A stretch of DNA of 64,000 nt from an uncultured Oscillibacter sp. (GTDB lineage Bacteria; Bacillota; Clostridia; Oscillospirales; Oscillospiraceae): positions 1 to 64,000 of the forward strand of contig CAJTSM010000009.1 in the NCBI GenBank assembly GCA_910578935.1. Direction: 5' to 3'. The notes beneath the pieces were generated by a model. That model was not told the DNA's origin. It ran no database searches and saw nothing but the letters and a program-made list of their open reading frames with translations. The position numbers and the translations under genes were made by a program. Each line of letters starts with the position of its first letter. The stretch's first letter is position 1. This document shows positions 48,659 through 57,772 of the stretch, piece by piece.

Positions 48659-48688
48659 TTGACAAATCCGGGTTCCATGGGATATAAT
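48659..48688 (+). promoter_or_regulatory. Consensus sigma-A promoter of the DUF4340 / two-component operon
   Basis: TTGACA (48659-48664), 18 bases, TATAAT (48683-48688). A CCGGCGC/GCGCCGG hairpin (48721-48737) lies in the leader 22 bases before the start codon, just upstream of the AGGAGG ribosome site. Confidence 0.82.
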
Positions 48689-48758
48689 GGCCTCTGCATA
48701 CAGATGAACGTCTCAACTTGCCGGCGCTCCGCGCCGGACTGAAATAGGAGGATCTTTC

Positions 48759-49886
48759 ATGACCTGGAAAGAACGACGGACCGTCACCATCCTGCTGAGC
48801 ATCGCCGGAGCCCTGTTCCTGGCCCTGCTGATCGTCTTCGGCATGATCTACCGGGAAGGGCTGGAGGAAGCTCTGGCGGGGACGGACGCCGCCGCTGCCG
48901 GCCTCTCCGAAAGCGGCGCCCCGGCGGACCCCGGGGCTTACAGCGCCCTGCGTTACTACAACGGCTCCGCCACCCTCTCCTTCGTCCTGGACGAACAGGG
49001 GACGTGGATCTGGGCCGACGGGCCGGATTTCCCGCTGAAGGCGGACACGGTGACGTCGATCCTGGAAACACTGGCCTCTTTGAAATTCCAGCAGGTTCTT
49101 CCCGCCGGGGAGAGTAAGGAGGAGTACGGCCTGGACAATCCCTCCGCCACCCTCACCGCCACGGCGGGAACCGGGGAGCAGAGCTTATCCTTCGGCAAGA
49201 CCACCACCGACGGCGACAGCTATTACATGATGATGAACGGCGACGAGTCCACCGTCTACATTGTGGCCGACACTCTGGTAAATCTCTTGCAGACCCCCAT
49301 TTACGACATGTGCGCCCTGCCGGAGCTGCCGGACCTCAGCGAGGGAGCTCTCCGGGCCATCATGATCCAGGGGCCCGCCCCTGTGCCGGAGTCCTCAGAG
49401 GAAGGGGAAGACGGCCAAGGAGAGGACGGCGGGGAAGGCGGCGAACCGGCGGAGGAGCCGGAGCGGCCCGCCGTCACCCTGAACGCCCGCCGCTCCAACG
49501 GAGAGGACCAGCCGGCCCTCTGGTTTGAAGGCAGCGACAACGTCACCGCCAGCCCCCTGCTTCAAGATCTGCTCTATGACTTGAGAACGATGTCCATGGC
49601 CAAATGCGTGGATTACTTCCCCAGTGAAGAGGCGGCGGAAATCTGCGGCTTTGCCAGCGCCGACGCCATTTTAAAAGTGGAGTACGCCGCAAATGGGATG
49701 GACCAGACCTTCACCCTCACGGTAGGGGCCCGGATGCCCGACGAGTCGGGGCGGTATGTCCGCCTGGAAGAGGACGGGGCCATCTATGCCCTGTCCGCCG
49801 ACAGCATCGACGCGGTGATGACGATCTCCGTGGCCGGAATGCGGGGCGCGGCTCAGGAACCCGCCCCGGACGGGAACCAGGAATGA
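48759..49886 (+). CDS. DUF4340 family membrane-anchored protein
   Basis: A 375-residue protein with one N-terminal membrane helix (about 9-30) and a large extracytoplasmic part holding the DUF4340 repeats (VTSILETLASLKFQQVL; SKEEYGLDNPSATLT). An acidic Gly/Glu linker (about 205-230) splits it in two. Family members often accompany ABC-type gliding or envelope transporters; none is here. It is followed after 12 bases by a response regulator gene and probably shares its transcript. The function is unknown. Confidence 0.78.
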   Translation: MTWKERRTVTILLSIAGALFLALLIVFGMIYREGLEEALAGTDAAAAGLSESGAPADPGAYSALRYYNGSATLSFVLDEQGTWIWADGPDFPLKADTVTSILETLASLKFQQVLPAGESKEEYGLDNPSATLTATAGTGEQSLSFGKTTTDGDSYYMMMNGDESTVYIVADTLVNLLQTPIYDMCALPELPDLSEGALRAIMIQGPAPVPESSEEGEDGQGEDGGEGGEPAEEPERPAVTLNARRSNGEDQPALWFEGSDNVTASPLLQDLLYDLRTMSMAKCVDYFPSEEAAEICGFASADAILKVEYAANGMDQTFTLTVGARMPDESGRYVRLEEDGAIYALSADSIDAVMTISVAGMRGAAQEPAPDGNQE

Positions 49887-49898
49887 GGAGGAACGCCC

Positions 49899-50579
49899 AT
49901 GCGGGTACTGGTGATTGAAGATGAAACCCGGCTGGCCGCCACGCTTCAGGACCTGCTGGAGCTGAACGGATACGCCGCCGACGTCCGCCGCGACGGGGAG
50001 TCCGGCCTGGACGACGCCCTGACGAATATTTACGATGTCATTTTGCTGGACGTGATGCTGCCCAAGCTGGACGGCTTCACCCTTCTCCGCCGCCTTCGGG
50101 AGGCGGGAAACGCCACGCCGGTGCTGATGCTCACCGCCCGGTCGGAGGTTTCCGACAAAGTAGAGGGCCTGGACCTGGGGGCGGACTACTATTTGACCAA
50201 GCCCTTCGACCCCAAGGAACTGCTGGCCTGCGTCCGGGCCCTGACCCGGCGGCAGCCGGAGCTGCGGAACCCGGACTCCCTGGAATTCGGCGGCGTGAAG
50301 CTTGAAAAAAGCAGCTTCACACTCTCCTGCGGACCGCGGTCCGTCCGCCTCAGCCGCAAGGAGTTCGACATGATGGAGCTGCTGCTGCTGAACCGGAATC
50401 TGGTACTGACCAAGGAGTCCCTGCTGCTGAAAATCTGGGGCTATGAGTCCGAGGCGGAGGACAACAACGTGGAAGTGTATATCTCCTTCCTCCGCAAAAA
50501 GCTGGCCCACATTCACGCCAAGGTCCGCATCCGCACGATCCGCATGGTAGGCTACTGCCTGGAGGAGGACAGCGGCTGA
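49899..50579 (+). CDS. OmpR/PhoB-family response regulator
   Basis: A 226-residue regulator. Receiver domain with phosphoacceptor Asp51 (VILLDVMLPKLDGF), the conserved Lys in YLTKPFD, and a winged helix DNA-binding domain (SRKEFDMMELLLLNRNLVLT; VYISFLRKKL; IRTIRMVGYCL). Partner of the histidine kinase encoded 101 bases downstream. GAGGAGG lies 8 bases before the ATG. Confidence 0.95.
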   Translation: MRVLVIEDETRLAATLQDLLELNGYAADVRRDGESGLDDALTNIYDVILLDVMLPKLDGFTLLRRLREAGNATPVLMLTARSEVSDKVEGLDLGADYYLTKPFDPKELLACVRALTRRQPELRNPDSLEFGGVKLEKSSFTLSCGPRSVRLSRKEFDMMELLLLNRNLVLTKESLLLKIWGYESEAEDNNVEVYISFLRKKLAHIHAKVRIRTIRMVGYCLEEDSG

Positions 50580-50680
50580 AACGGGTGTTTCGTCAATTGT
50601 GAATTCCTCTTATCTTGCCCGCCGCTTTCTGGGGGTTTTACACAATTTCCACAAACTTATGCACAAGGGGTATCGGAGGC

Positions 50681-51916
50681 ATGATTCGAAAGCTGCGGCT
50701 GAAATTTGTGGCGGTCTGCATGGCCATGGTCACCGCCGTGCTGGCGGTGGTGTGTTTCGCCATTTTTGCCGCCCTCCGGGGAAACGTGGAGGATCTGAGC
50801 CGGGAAGTGCTCCACAGGGTGATTCAGGAGGAGGCGCTCCCCGGAGGACGGAAGCCGGAAATCGGCGTGGAAATTGGCGGGGACAAGCTGCTGCTGCCCT
50901 ATTTCACCGTCAGCGTCTGGCCCGGCGGCGGGGGAACCTACACCGCCTATGTCACCGGCGGCACCTACGCCGGGCTGGAGGACACGGCGGAGCTCACCGC
51001 CATTTTAGAGGACTGCCTGAACCAGGAGCCTCCCGAGGGTGTGGTCCAGAGTTACAGCCTCCGCTATCTCCGGCGGGACAACGGACTGTACCAGAAACTG
51101 GCCTTTGTGGACATGTCCATGGAGCGGGCCATGCTCCGGGAGATGATGGGCTCCTACCTGCGCATTGCCCTGGCGGCATTTCTGCTGCTGCTGGGGGTGT
51201 CGGCGGTTCTGGCCCGTTGGGTGACGGGGCCGATCGAACGGGCCTGGGGCCAACAGAGGCAGTTTCTCTCCGACGCGTCCCACGAGCTGAAAACGCCTTT
51301 GACCGTAATTTTATCCAACGCGGAACTGCTCTCCGCCCTGCCCTTGGAGGAGCGGCCCGCCCGGTGGACGGACAACATTCTCTCCGAGTCCCGGCAGATG
51401 AAGCGCCTGGTGGAAGAGATGCTGACCCTGGCCCGAGCGGACCACATGGCCCAGCCCGCCGTTTTGGGGGAGGTTTCCCTGTCCGACGTTGCCGAGGACT
51501 GCGCCCTGGCTTTTGAGCCGGTGGCCTTCGAGGCGGGGAAGCCTTTGAAATACCATGTGGCGGAGGGCATTTTTGTCCTAGGGGACGGGGACAAGCTGCG
51601 GCGGCTGGCGTCCATCCTGCTGGACAACGCTGTGAAATACGGCGCGGAAGGCGGGACCATTACCCTGACTCTGGAGAAGACGGAGCGGCAGGCCCGCCTG
51701 GCGGTTTCCAACCCCGGCGAACCCATCCCGGCCGGCCAGCTGCGGCGGCTTTTCGAGCGGTTCTACCGGGCGGACGCCTCCCGGGGGGAGAAAAGCGGCT
51801 CCGGCCTGGGGCTGAGCATCGCCGCCGTGATTGCCCAGGAGCACAGGGGAACCCTCCGGGCGGAGAGCGATTCCGCATCCACCCGGTTTCTGTTTGCCAT
51901 GCCGCTGAAAAAATAG
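50681..51916 (+). CDS. Membrane sensor histidine kinase
   Basis: A 411-residue kinase with helices at about 10-32 and 160-180 bounding a 125-residue extracytoplasmic sensor. The HisKA box has His201 (SDASHELKTPLTVIL). The ATPase domain carries the N-box (LASILLDNAVKYG) and G-box (GSGLGLSIAAVIA). A full HAMP domain is not obvious; helix 2 leads almost directly into the dimerisation helix. Start ATG 50681 has AAGGGG 10 bases upstream, with a closer GGAGG. It acts with the regulator at 49899-50579. A family A repeat follows its stop. Confidence 0.92.
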   Translation: MIRKLRLKFVAVCMAMVTAVLAVVCFAIFAALRGNVEDLSREVLHRVIQEEALPGGRKPEIGVEIGGDKLLLPYFTVSVWPGGGGTYTAYVTGGTYAGLEDTAELTAILEDCLNQEPPEGVVQSYSLRYLRRDNGLYQKLAFVDMSMERAMLREMMGSYLRIALAAFLLLLGVSAVLARWVTGPIERAWGQQRQFLSDASHELKTPLTVILSNAELLSALPLEERPARWTDNILSESRQMKRLVEEMLTLARADHMAQPAVLGEVSLSDVAEDCALAFEPVAFEAGKPLKYHVAEGIFVLGDGDKLRRLASILLDNAVKYGAEGGTITLTLEKTERQARLAVSNPGEPIPAGQLRRLFERFYRADASRGEKSGSGLGLSIAAVIAQEHRGTLRAESDSASTRFLFAMPLKK

Positions 51917-51960
51917 GAGTCGCGGAACGCTTGGCCTTGGGACGGCTTCTGTGTAAAAAC

Positions 51961-52154
51961 GGGAGAGGCCCGCCTCAGGCTGTCAAAAAGTATATTTGAC
52001 AGCCTGAGCAAGTTTTCAAAGCTCCACGAAAGTTTTGAAAACTTAGGATTGGAATGGCGCGGGAAACCCTTCCTGGGTTTCCCGCACAAACCCTTCCTTC
52101 CCGTCATGCCGGTTTTCTGCGGTTTTCGACAAACTGAGGCGGGAGCGTCCCGCC
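51961..52154 (+). repeat. Terminator-flanked hairpin repeat, family A, copy 3
   Basis: After the kinase stop: AAAAAC, a degenerate hairpin (51961-51974), element 51975-52137, then hairpin GGCGGGA/TCCCGCC (52138-52154) and TTTCTTTTT. The two hairpin sequences share 12 of 14 bases. The element begins TCAGGCTGTCAAAAA (stem closing at TTTGACAGCCTGA), continues with an AAGTTTTC/GAAAACTT stem, and has the core GCGGGAAACCC-TTCCT-GGGTTTCCCGC and ACCCTTCCTTCCCGTC, ending GACAAACTGA. It fills most of the 51917-52251 gap; the remainder shows no clear promoter. Confidence 0.75.
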
Positions 52155-52251
52155 TTTCTTTTTGCAATCGTAAGAAAACCGTAAGAATTTTGTCGAGCCG
52201 TTTGTAAGAATTGCCTGGTATCCTGTACCCAGCTCAAGGGAGGAACCCGAT

Positions 52252-52950
52252 ATGAACGAATGCATCTTAGTTGTGGACGACGACCCCGAAATCGTAAACG
52301 CCATCGCCATCACCCTGGAGCGGGAGGGCTGGCAGGTCCGAAAGGCTTACGACGGCCTCCAGGCCCTGGACGCGTGCCTGGACCCCGCCGTGAAGCTGAT
52401 CCTCATCGACGTGATGATGCCCAGGCTGGACGGCCTCTCCGCCCTGCTGCGCATCCGAGAGCGGCGGAACCTGCCCGTCATCGTCCTTTCCGCCAAGAGC
52501 GAGGACACGGACAAGATTCTGGGCCTTTCCATGGGGGCCGACGACTACGTGACCAAGCCCTACAATCCCCAGGAGCTCATCGCCCGGGTCCGGAGCCAGC
52601 TGCGGCGGTACACGTCCCTGGGCGACGTGAACGCCGAAGGGCGGCGGGGCCTGATTCTCAACGGACGGCTCAGCTACGACCCCGCCGGACGGGTTCTCCG
52701 GGCCGACGGGGAGGAAGTGAAACTCACCCCCACGGAGATGAAAATTCTGGACCTCTTGATCCGCCACCCCGGGCAGATTTTCCCCGCCGAGGAAATTTAC
52801 CGCCGGGTCTGGAACGAGGACGCGTTTTCCTGTGAGAACACGGTGATGGTCCACATCCGCCGCATTCGGGAGAAGATCGAACTGAATCCCAAAGAGCCAG
52901 ATTACATTAAGGTGGTGTGGGGCATTGGATACAAAATGGAACAGCACTGA
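52252..52950 (+). CDS. OmpR/PhoB-family response regulator
   Basis: A 232-residue regulator with Asp53 (LILIDVMMPRLDG), TKPYNP, and a winged helix domain (TPTEMKILDLLIRHPGQIFP; VMVHIRRIREKI; VVWGIGYKM). Closely resembles regulators of the VncR/YycF-like OmpR branch. GGGAGGA lies 9 bases before the ATG. Its end overlaps the kinase gene by 26 bases. Confidence 0.95.
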   Translation: MNECILVVDDDPEIVNAIAITLEREGWQVRKAYDGLQALDACLDPAVKLILIDVMMPRLDGLSALLRIRERRNLPVIVLSAKSEDTDKILGLSMGADDYVTKPYNPQELIARVRSQLRRYTSLGDVNAEGRRGLILNGRLSYDPAGRVLRADGEEVKLTPTEMKILDLLIRHPGQIFPAEEIYRRVWNEDAFSCENTVMVHIRRIREKIELNPKEPDYIKVVWGIGYKMEQH

Positions 52951-55267
52951 CAAAGAGCGGGAATATTACGCCGCCCCTCTCAAAGACGGCCGGCCCGGCG
53001 GCGGGCGGGTCAAGGGCCCGGCGGGTTTCCTGGCCTTCTTCCTGGGGGTGACGCTGGTTCTCTCCGGCCTGGGGAATCTGGGAAACCGGATCGCCTGGGA
53101 GCGGGACCCCTCCCCCTGGTGGGAGTGGGACTGGCAGGAGACGGACGCCTTCCGGGACGAGGCTGCCCGGTATCTCCGGGAGTTTTTGACCATCGGCGCC
53201 GGGGGAACCGTGGACTTCTACGACAGCGCCTACTGGGCGGAATACGGCGGCGACGTGTCCGTGGTCCAGGAGGCGGAGGCCTACCGCTCCTGGTGGGGGT
53301 TCTACCCCTTTACCGAGGCCGTGGTGGTGGACCGGGGAAGCGCGGAACAGGGGACTGTTTTCTCCGAGTCCGATCCGGGCAAGCCTAAAGAGGACCGGGA
53401 CCCGGACGAGGCCTACCGGAACGACAAGAACGTCCTCTACTACATCCGAACGGGAGAGGTAAAGGACGGGAAGATCTACAGCAACATGGGCAGCGGCCTG
53501 GACAAGCTCCTGGCCCGGTCCGTGGAGGGCTATAACTTCTACCTCCAGTTTGTGGACGGCAAGGTTTCCATCTTCAAGGACGGGCAAAGCCTGGACGTAT
53601 ACGGGAACGGCCTGTATACCGGGGAATCCCAGTGGTTTGTCCCGGGCTACGACAACTTCCCCGTCAGTAAGGACTTGGAGGGTGTGAAGGTGGTCATGGC
53701 CGTCCGGCGGGAGCCCCAGCGGTATTACGGTATAGACTACAAAGACGGCGGGACCTACTACTCCAGTGCTTTTTATAACATCGCCCGGCAGGTGGAGGCA
53801 AGCAGGTCCTTCTACAAAACCCAGGGGCTGCTGCTGGGCGCGGGGCTGGCGTGCCTGATCCTCTGGTTCCTCCTGCGAAGGTCCGCGGAGACGGTAAGCC
53901 GGAAAATCGCCTCCTGGACCCTTCACGTTTGGACGGAGGCCCGGGTGCTGCTAGTCGCCATCTGCGCCGTGTGGGCTTTTCTGCCGGGCTTCCTCAGCCT
54001 GGATTCCGTCTACGACCTGCTGAACGGTTACTACTGGGAGTGGGACGGCGGGTATTCCTTCTCCGGCTGGGGCATGGCGGCTTTGCGCCTTGCGACCATG
54101 AACCTGTCGGGGGCGCTGGCCTTCTTCTGGCTGTGCTGGCTGATTCACAACGACCACAAGCACAATCCGAAGGAGGGCCGGTGGTCCCTCCTGGGCGGGC
54201 TCTTTCGGGCCCTCCGGGCAAGAGATCTGAAGCGTCCCGTTGAAAAGCGGCTCAGCCGCCGGACGGCGCTGATCATTCTGGCAGTCTTTCTTCTGGCCGC
54301 GGAAATCTTGAGTCTCCTCATCAACCTGACGGTGGCCGGCTATCCCTCCTGGCTGCTCTGGACGGTCTATCTGCTGCCGGTGCTGCTGGCGGCGGGGGCT
54401 CTCTCCCTGTTCCAGCTCTGCCAGCGGGGTCTGGCCCGGGACCTGGGCCGCCTGGCGGGCCAGGTGGAGGCCGTCCGGGCCGGGGACCTGGAAACCCCCC
54501 TGGAGCTCCCGGAGGACACGGACCTCCGGCAGACGGCGGAGAGCCTCAACGACATTCAATCGGGCATGAGGGCCGCCCTGGCCGAGCAGACCCGCAGCGA
54601 ACGGATGAAGGTGGAGCTGGTGAGCAACGTGTCTCACGACCTCAAGACCCCCCTGACCTCCATCCTCTCCTATGCGGAGCTCCTCCGGCAGGAGGACCTG
54701 CCCCCGGCGGCGGCGGACTACGCGAAGATCATCGACGAGAAGGCCCAGCGGCTGAAGACTATGGTGGAGGACGTCTTTGAGGTCAGCCGCGCGGCGGCGG
54801 ACCAGCTTCCTGTCCGCCTGGAGCGGCTGGATCTCGGAAAGCTCCTCCGCCAGACCCTGGCGGACATGGACGGGCCCATTCAGCAAAGCGCCCTGGCCTT
54901 TAAAGTGGAGCTGCCGGAGGAGCCCGTCATGATTACCGCCGACGGCAAGCGGCTTTACCGGGTGTTCCAAAACCTCATCGACAACGCCCTGCGCTATGCC
55001 CTGGAAGGCAGCCGGGTATATCTGAGCCTGAAGACGGCGGAGGGGACGGCGGAAGCATCCGTCCGCAACACCTCCCGCAGCGAGCTGCCGGAGGGGGTGG
55101 ACTTCACCGCCCGGTTTGTCCGGGGGGACGCCAGCCGCACCGACGGCGGCAGCGGCTTGGGCTTAAGCATCGCCAAGAGCTTCACAGAGGCCTGCGGCGG
55201 GAGCTTCCGGGTGGAGACGCTGGCGGATCTGTTTACGGCCGTCGTCACATTCCCGGCGGTGGAATAG
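52925..55267 (+). CDS. Large membrane histidine kinase with extended transmembrane region
   Basis: A 780-residue kinase. One helix at about 35-52, an extracytoplasmic sensor of roughly 245 residues rich in Trp/Tyr (about 55-298), then at least five more helices between about 300 and 500 (for example ARVLLVAICAVWAFLPGF and WLLWTVYLLPVLLAAGAL), a HAMP-like segment, HisKA with His571 (VSNVSHDLKTPLTSIL) and an intact ATPase domain (NLIDNALRYA; GSGLGLSIAKSF). The start is TTG 52925 inside the regulator gene; no later start fits. The extra helices may form a second, membrane-embedded sensing unit. Confidence 0.88.
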   Translation: MDTKWNSTDKEREYYAAPLKDGRPGGGRVKGPAGFLAFFLGVTLVLSGLGNLGNRIAWERDPSPWWEWDWQETDAFRDEAARYLREFLTIGAGGTVDFYDSAYWAEYGGDVSVVQEAEAYRSWWGFYPFTEAVVVDRGSAEQGTVFSESDPGKPKEDRDPDEAYRNDKNVLYYIRTGEVKDGKIYSNMGSGLDKLLARSVEGYNFYLQFVDGKVSIFKDGQSLDVYGNGLYTGESQWFVPGYDNFPVSKDLEGVKVVMAVRREPQRYYGIDYKDGGTYYSSAFYNIARQVEASRSFYKTQGLLLGAGLACLILWFLLRRSAETVSRKIASWTLHVWTEARVLLVAICAVWAFLPGFLSLDSVYDLLNGYYWEWDGGYSFSGWGMAALRLATMNLSGALAFFWLCWLIHNDHKHNPKEGRWSLLGGLFRALRARDLKRPVEKRLSRRTALIILAVFLLAAEILSLLINLTVAGYPSWLLWTVYLLPVLLAAGALSLFQLCQRGLARDLGRLAGQVEAVRAGDLETPLELPEDTDLRQTAESLNDIQSGMRAALAEQTRSERMKVELVSNVSHDLKTPLTSILSYAELLRQEDLPPAAADYAKIIDEKAQRLKTMVEDVFEVSRAAADQLPVRLERLDLGKLLRQTLADMDGPIQQSALAFKVELPEEPVMITADGKRLYRVFQNLIDNALRYALEGSRVYLSLKTAEGTAEASVRNTSRSELPEGVDFTARFVRGDASRTDGGSGLGLSIAKSFTEACGGSFRVETLADLFTAVVTFPAVE

Positions 55268-55315
55268 GGAACCACAAAAACAGAAAATGGCCTGACTCCC
55301 AGGCCGGACCCCGCA

Positions 55316-55349
55316 AAAAGCGAGAGAGGCTCACACCTCTCTCGCTTTT
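55316..55349. terminator. Bidirectional terminator overlapping the end of spoIIE
   Basis: AAAAGCGAGAGAGG pairs with CCTCTCTCGCTTTT (14 bp, 6-base loop). The spoIIE stop (55333-55331) is in the loop, so the last residues of SpoIIE are encoded by the stem. It ends both the kinase and the spoIIE transcripts. Confidence 0.8.
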
Positions 55350-57361
55350 ATTTCCGGGCAGTACAGCACCTGAACCCCGCAGTCGTCCCGGAGCCGTTCC
55401 CTCCGGACGCTCTCCGCCAGAATCAGCCCCGCCAAATCCTGGGGGTCGTCCCCCACCCAGCCCGCCAGCAGATTTAAAAGCCACTCATCCTCTGCCGGGT
55501 CCGCCACGCCGTCGCTGACCATGACGGCGAAGCCGCCGGGGGGCAGGGGCGCTTTCGTCACGTCCGGCGGCGGGCCCTGGAGTCCCACCGGAAGGCTGGC
55601 CCCGGTGATCCGCCGGACCACGCCGCCCCGCTTGATATAACTGGGGGCCGCGCCGCACTTGTAGAACGCCGCCTCCTTGGCTGCGGGGTCGTAGACGCAG
55701 AGGTCCACGGTGGTGAAGGCCCCGCTGTCCGCTCCCCGGAGGCCCATGGCGGAATTCAGGGTTTTCAAAGCCGCCTCCGGGGCCACTCCCGCCTCCAGAA
55801 ACTGCTGAAGCAGACGGCAGATCAGGGCGGACTCCTTCCGGGCGGGCTCGCCGCTGCCCATTCCGTCCGCCAGCAGGAGACACCAGAGCCCCCGGTCCGT
55901 CCGAAAGGACGCCACGGTGTCCCCGCAGACGGTTTCCCCCGCCTTGGGCCGGAGGGCGGCCCCTACCCGGCAGGGGCTCTCCGCCGCCATAGCGGGGGCG
56001 GCGGACTCCAGCCCGGCGGCGGTGGCCGTCAGCAGTTCCGAGAGCTGGGCGTACTGGCCCCGGGCGCTGCGGCGGGTTTCCTCCAGCTGGCGGCGGTACT
56101 GCCGCCGGAGGAGAAAGGCGGAAAGTTCGGCGTTGATGGCCGCCAGGAGGTCCGGCAGGTGGACGCAGCGGCCGGTGAAATACTCCGGGAAATCCTTTGC
56201 CAGGGCCCGGCCCCGCTCCAGGAGGTAGGGCGTCGCGTCGTTCATGGCGTTAAAGGTGCCGGTATAGTCCTTTTGCCAGCAGAGCTCACAGAGGGCGCAG
56301 CCCCGGCAGACCTTCTCGGCGGAGCGGTCAAAGACAATGGCGGGATTTTCGTCCGCCACGGGGGGCGCGGAGCGGCCGATGCTGTCGTACAGGTCCCGGA
56401 GGGCCGCTGCCGCCCGGTCCAGCCGCTGCCGCCAGGGGGTGGGGTCCTCCTTCCGGTCCGCCGCCGGAACCGGAATGGCGGGCCGGACCCGTTTTCCCGC
56501 CACAAAGCGCCCCGGAAGGGCCAGGAACAGGCCCGTCCCCGCCGCCGCCTCCGGCACAAGAGGCAGAATCTGCCCTTCCGCCAGGGCCGCCGTCCCGGCG
56601 GCGGCCAGAAAGGCCAGGGCCGCCCCGGTCCGCCGCCGCCCCTGCCGGCTCCCCGCGGCCAGGCCCGCCAGCCCCAGGGCGGCGGTAAGGGGGAGGCGGC
56701 TTCCGCACAGCTCCGCTGTCAAACCCAGTCCCAGGCCGAAGGCCGCCCCGGCGGCGGGGCCCCGGTCATAGGCCGCCAGGGCCGCCAGGAAGCACAGCAG
56801 AGTCCGGGCGGGAGAGAAACCCAGCAGCTCCAGCCCCTCCACCGCCGTCACCAGGGCCCCGGCCAGGAAGATCAGGCCGTCCACCACCTCCCGGCCCTCC
56901 CCGCCCCGAAGAAGAGGGAAAAACAGCCAGGCGGAGGCCCCCAGCAGCGCCGACGCCGCCAGACAGTCCGCCAAGCGGTCCAGAGGGGAGAGGGATTGGA
57001 GTATGTAGATACCTTCCACGGTGACAAAGAGCCCCACCGCCGTCAGGGCCGCGTTCCGGGCCTTGGAAAACAGCCGGGTTCCCCCCAAGGCAGTGGAGGC
57101 GGCAAGGACCAGCACCGCCACCGCCAGGAACGGCAGAGCTTCGGCAAACTGGAGAAACAAAGCCGCCCCCGCCGCCGCCCCGGTCAGAGCCGCGATCCCC
57201 TCCGGTCCCGGCCCCGCCGCCGCAACCCAGCCCAGGGCAAAGGGAGCGGCTCCTCCGGCGGTCTGTCCGGCGGTCAGCGCCGCCGAGAGGAAAAAGCGGA
57301 CCCCAAGGTTCACCAGACGCCCAGCCCTCCCCCGTTCCAATGTCAGTTGACCGTATGCCAC
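55331..57361 (-). CDS. spoIIE: Stage II sporulation protein E, PP2C-type phosphatase
   Basis: A 676-residue protein (about 150 shorter than the B. subtilis form). An N-terminal membrane domain of some ten helices (to about 295) is followed by a central region with a Cys cluster (CRGCALCELCW) and a C-terminal PP2C domain with metal motifs LLADGMGSGEPARKES and VMVSDGVADP. It dephosphorylates SpoIIAA to activate sigma-F in the forespore and helps polar septation. GTG 57361 is preferred: GAGGAGGG lies 8 bases upstream, whereas the in-frame ATG at 57394 has no ribosome site. I found no certain Spo0A box upstream. Confidence 0.92.
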   Translation of the reverse strand: MAYGQLTLERGRAGRLVNLGVRFFLSAALTAGQTAGGAAPFALGWVAAAGPGPEGIAALTGAAAGAALFLQFAEALPFLAVAVLVLAASTALGGTRLFSKARNAALTAVGLFVTVEGIYILQSLSPLDRLADCLAASALLGASAWLFFPLLRGGEGREVVDGLIFLAGALVTAVEGLELLGFSPARTLLCFLAALAAYDRGPAAGAAFGLGLGLTAELCGSRLPLTAALGLAGLAAGSRQGRRRTGAALAFLAAAGTAALAEGQILPLVPEAAAGTGLFLALPGRFVAGKRVRPAIPVPAADRKEDPTPWRQRLDRAAAALRDLYDSIGRSAPPVADENPAIVFDRSAEKVCRGCALCELCWQKDYTGTFNAMNDATPYLLERGRALAKDFPEYFTGRCVHLPDLLAAINAELSAFLLRRQYRRQLEETRRSARGQYAQLSELLTATAAGLESAAPAMAAESPCRVGAALRPKAGETVCGDTVASFRTDRGLWCLLLADGMGSGEPARKESALICRLLQQFLEAGVAPEAALKTLNSAMGLRGADSGAFTTVDLCVYDPAAKEAAFYKCGAAPSYIKRGGVVRRITGASLPVGLQGPPPDVTKAPLPPGGFAVMVSDGVADPAEDEWLLNLLAGWVGDDPQDLAGLILAESVRRERLRDDCGVQVLYCPEIKAREV

Positions 57362-57512
57362 AGCCTGTCCCTCCTCGAAGTGTTGTTCTCCCATTGTAGC
57401 GCTGGGAAAGGGAAAAACCCGTCGGGAAAGGTGCCGGAAACTTTTCCGGGGAAAAATGAAGGGAACACACGGGGCAGACCAGGCGCTTGCAGCCGGCGGG
57501 GAAACATGAAAA

Positions 57513-57720
57513 GAGGAGGCTTCCCCCCGAAAAGGAAACCTCCTCTCAGCTTGGCGAAGCGTCTTTTCACCAAGCTGTCTGCAATTTTAAAACGTTGAAA
57601 ACGTGTTGGATTTGAAGAATTGAAATGGAACGGAAAACCCTTCCTGGGTGATCTCCGGCCCAAGAGCCGCCCCGCGGGCGGTTGGCCTCTGATGCGCGCC
57701 TGCGGGCGCGGCCCCGCAGC
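57513..57720 (+). repeat. Chimeric intergenic repeat: family A copy 4 joined to family D copy 2
   Basis: A GAGGAGGCTTCC/GGAAACCTCCTC hairpin (57513-57545) is followed by TCAGCTTGGCGAAG (stem with CACCAAGCTG), an ACGTT/AACGT region and the family A core GGAAAACCC-TTCCT-GGG. At 57646 the sequence switches to GGGTGATCTCCGGCCCAAGA, which aligns with family D copy 1 at 34640-34730. The family A 3' half and second hairpin copy are absent. It lies between spoIIE and the PTS-like gene; other parts of 57362-57772 hold no gene. Confidence 0.6.
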
Positions 57721-57772
57721 GTTTCTCTTTCCCGCCTTTTTGGCGGTCCGGTTCCTTTTATGTCCCTCCGGC

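Noticed and set aside
50681..51916. VanS/VanR-type resistance function for the two-component pairs
   Set aside because: Regulator and kinase similarity alone is not specific; no van, bce or transporter genes accompany them.
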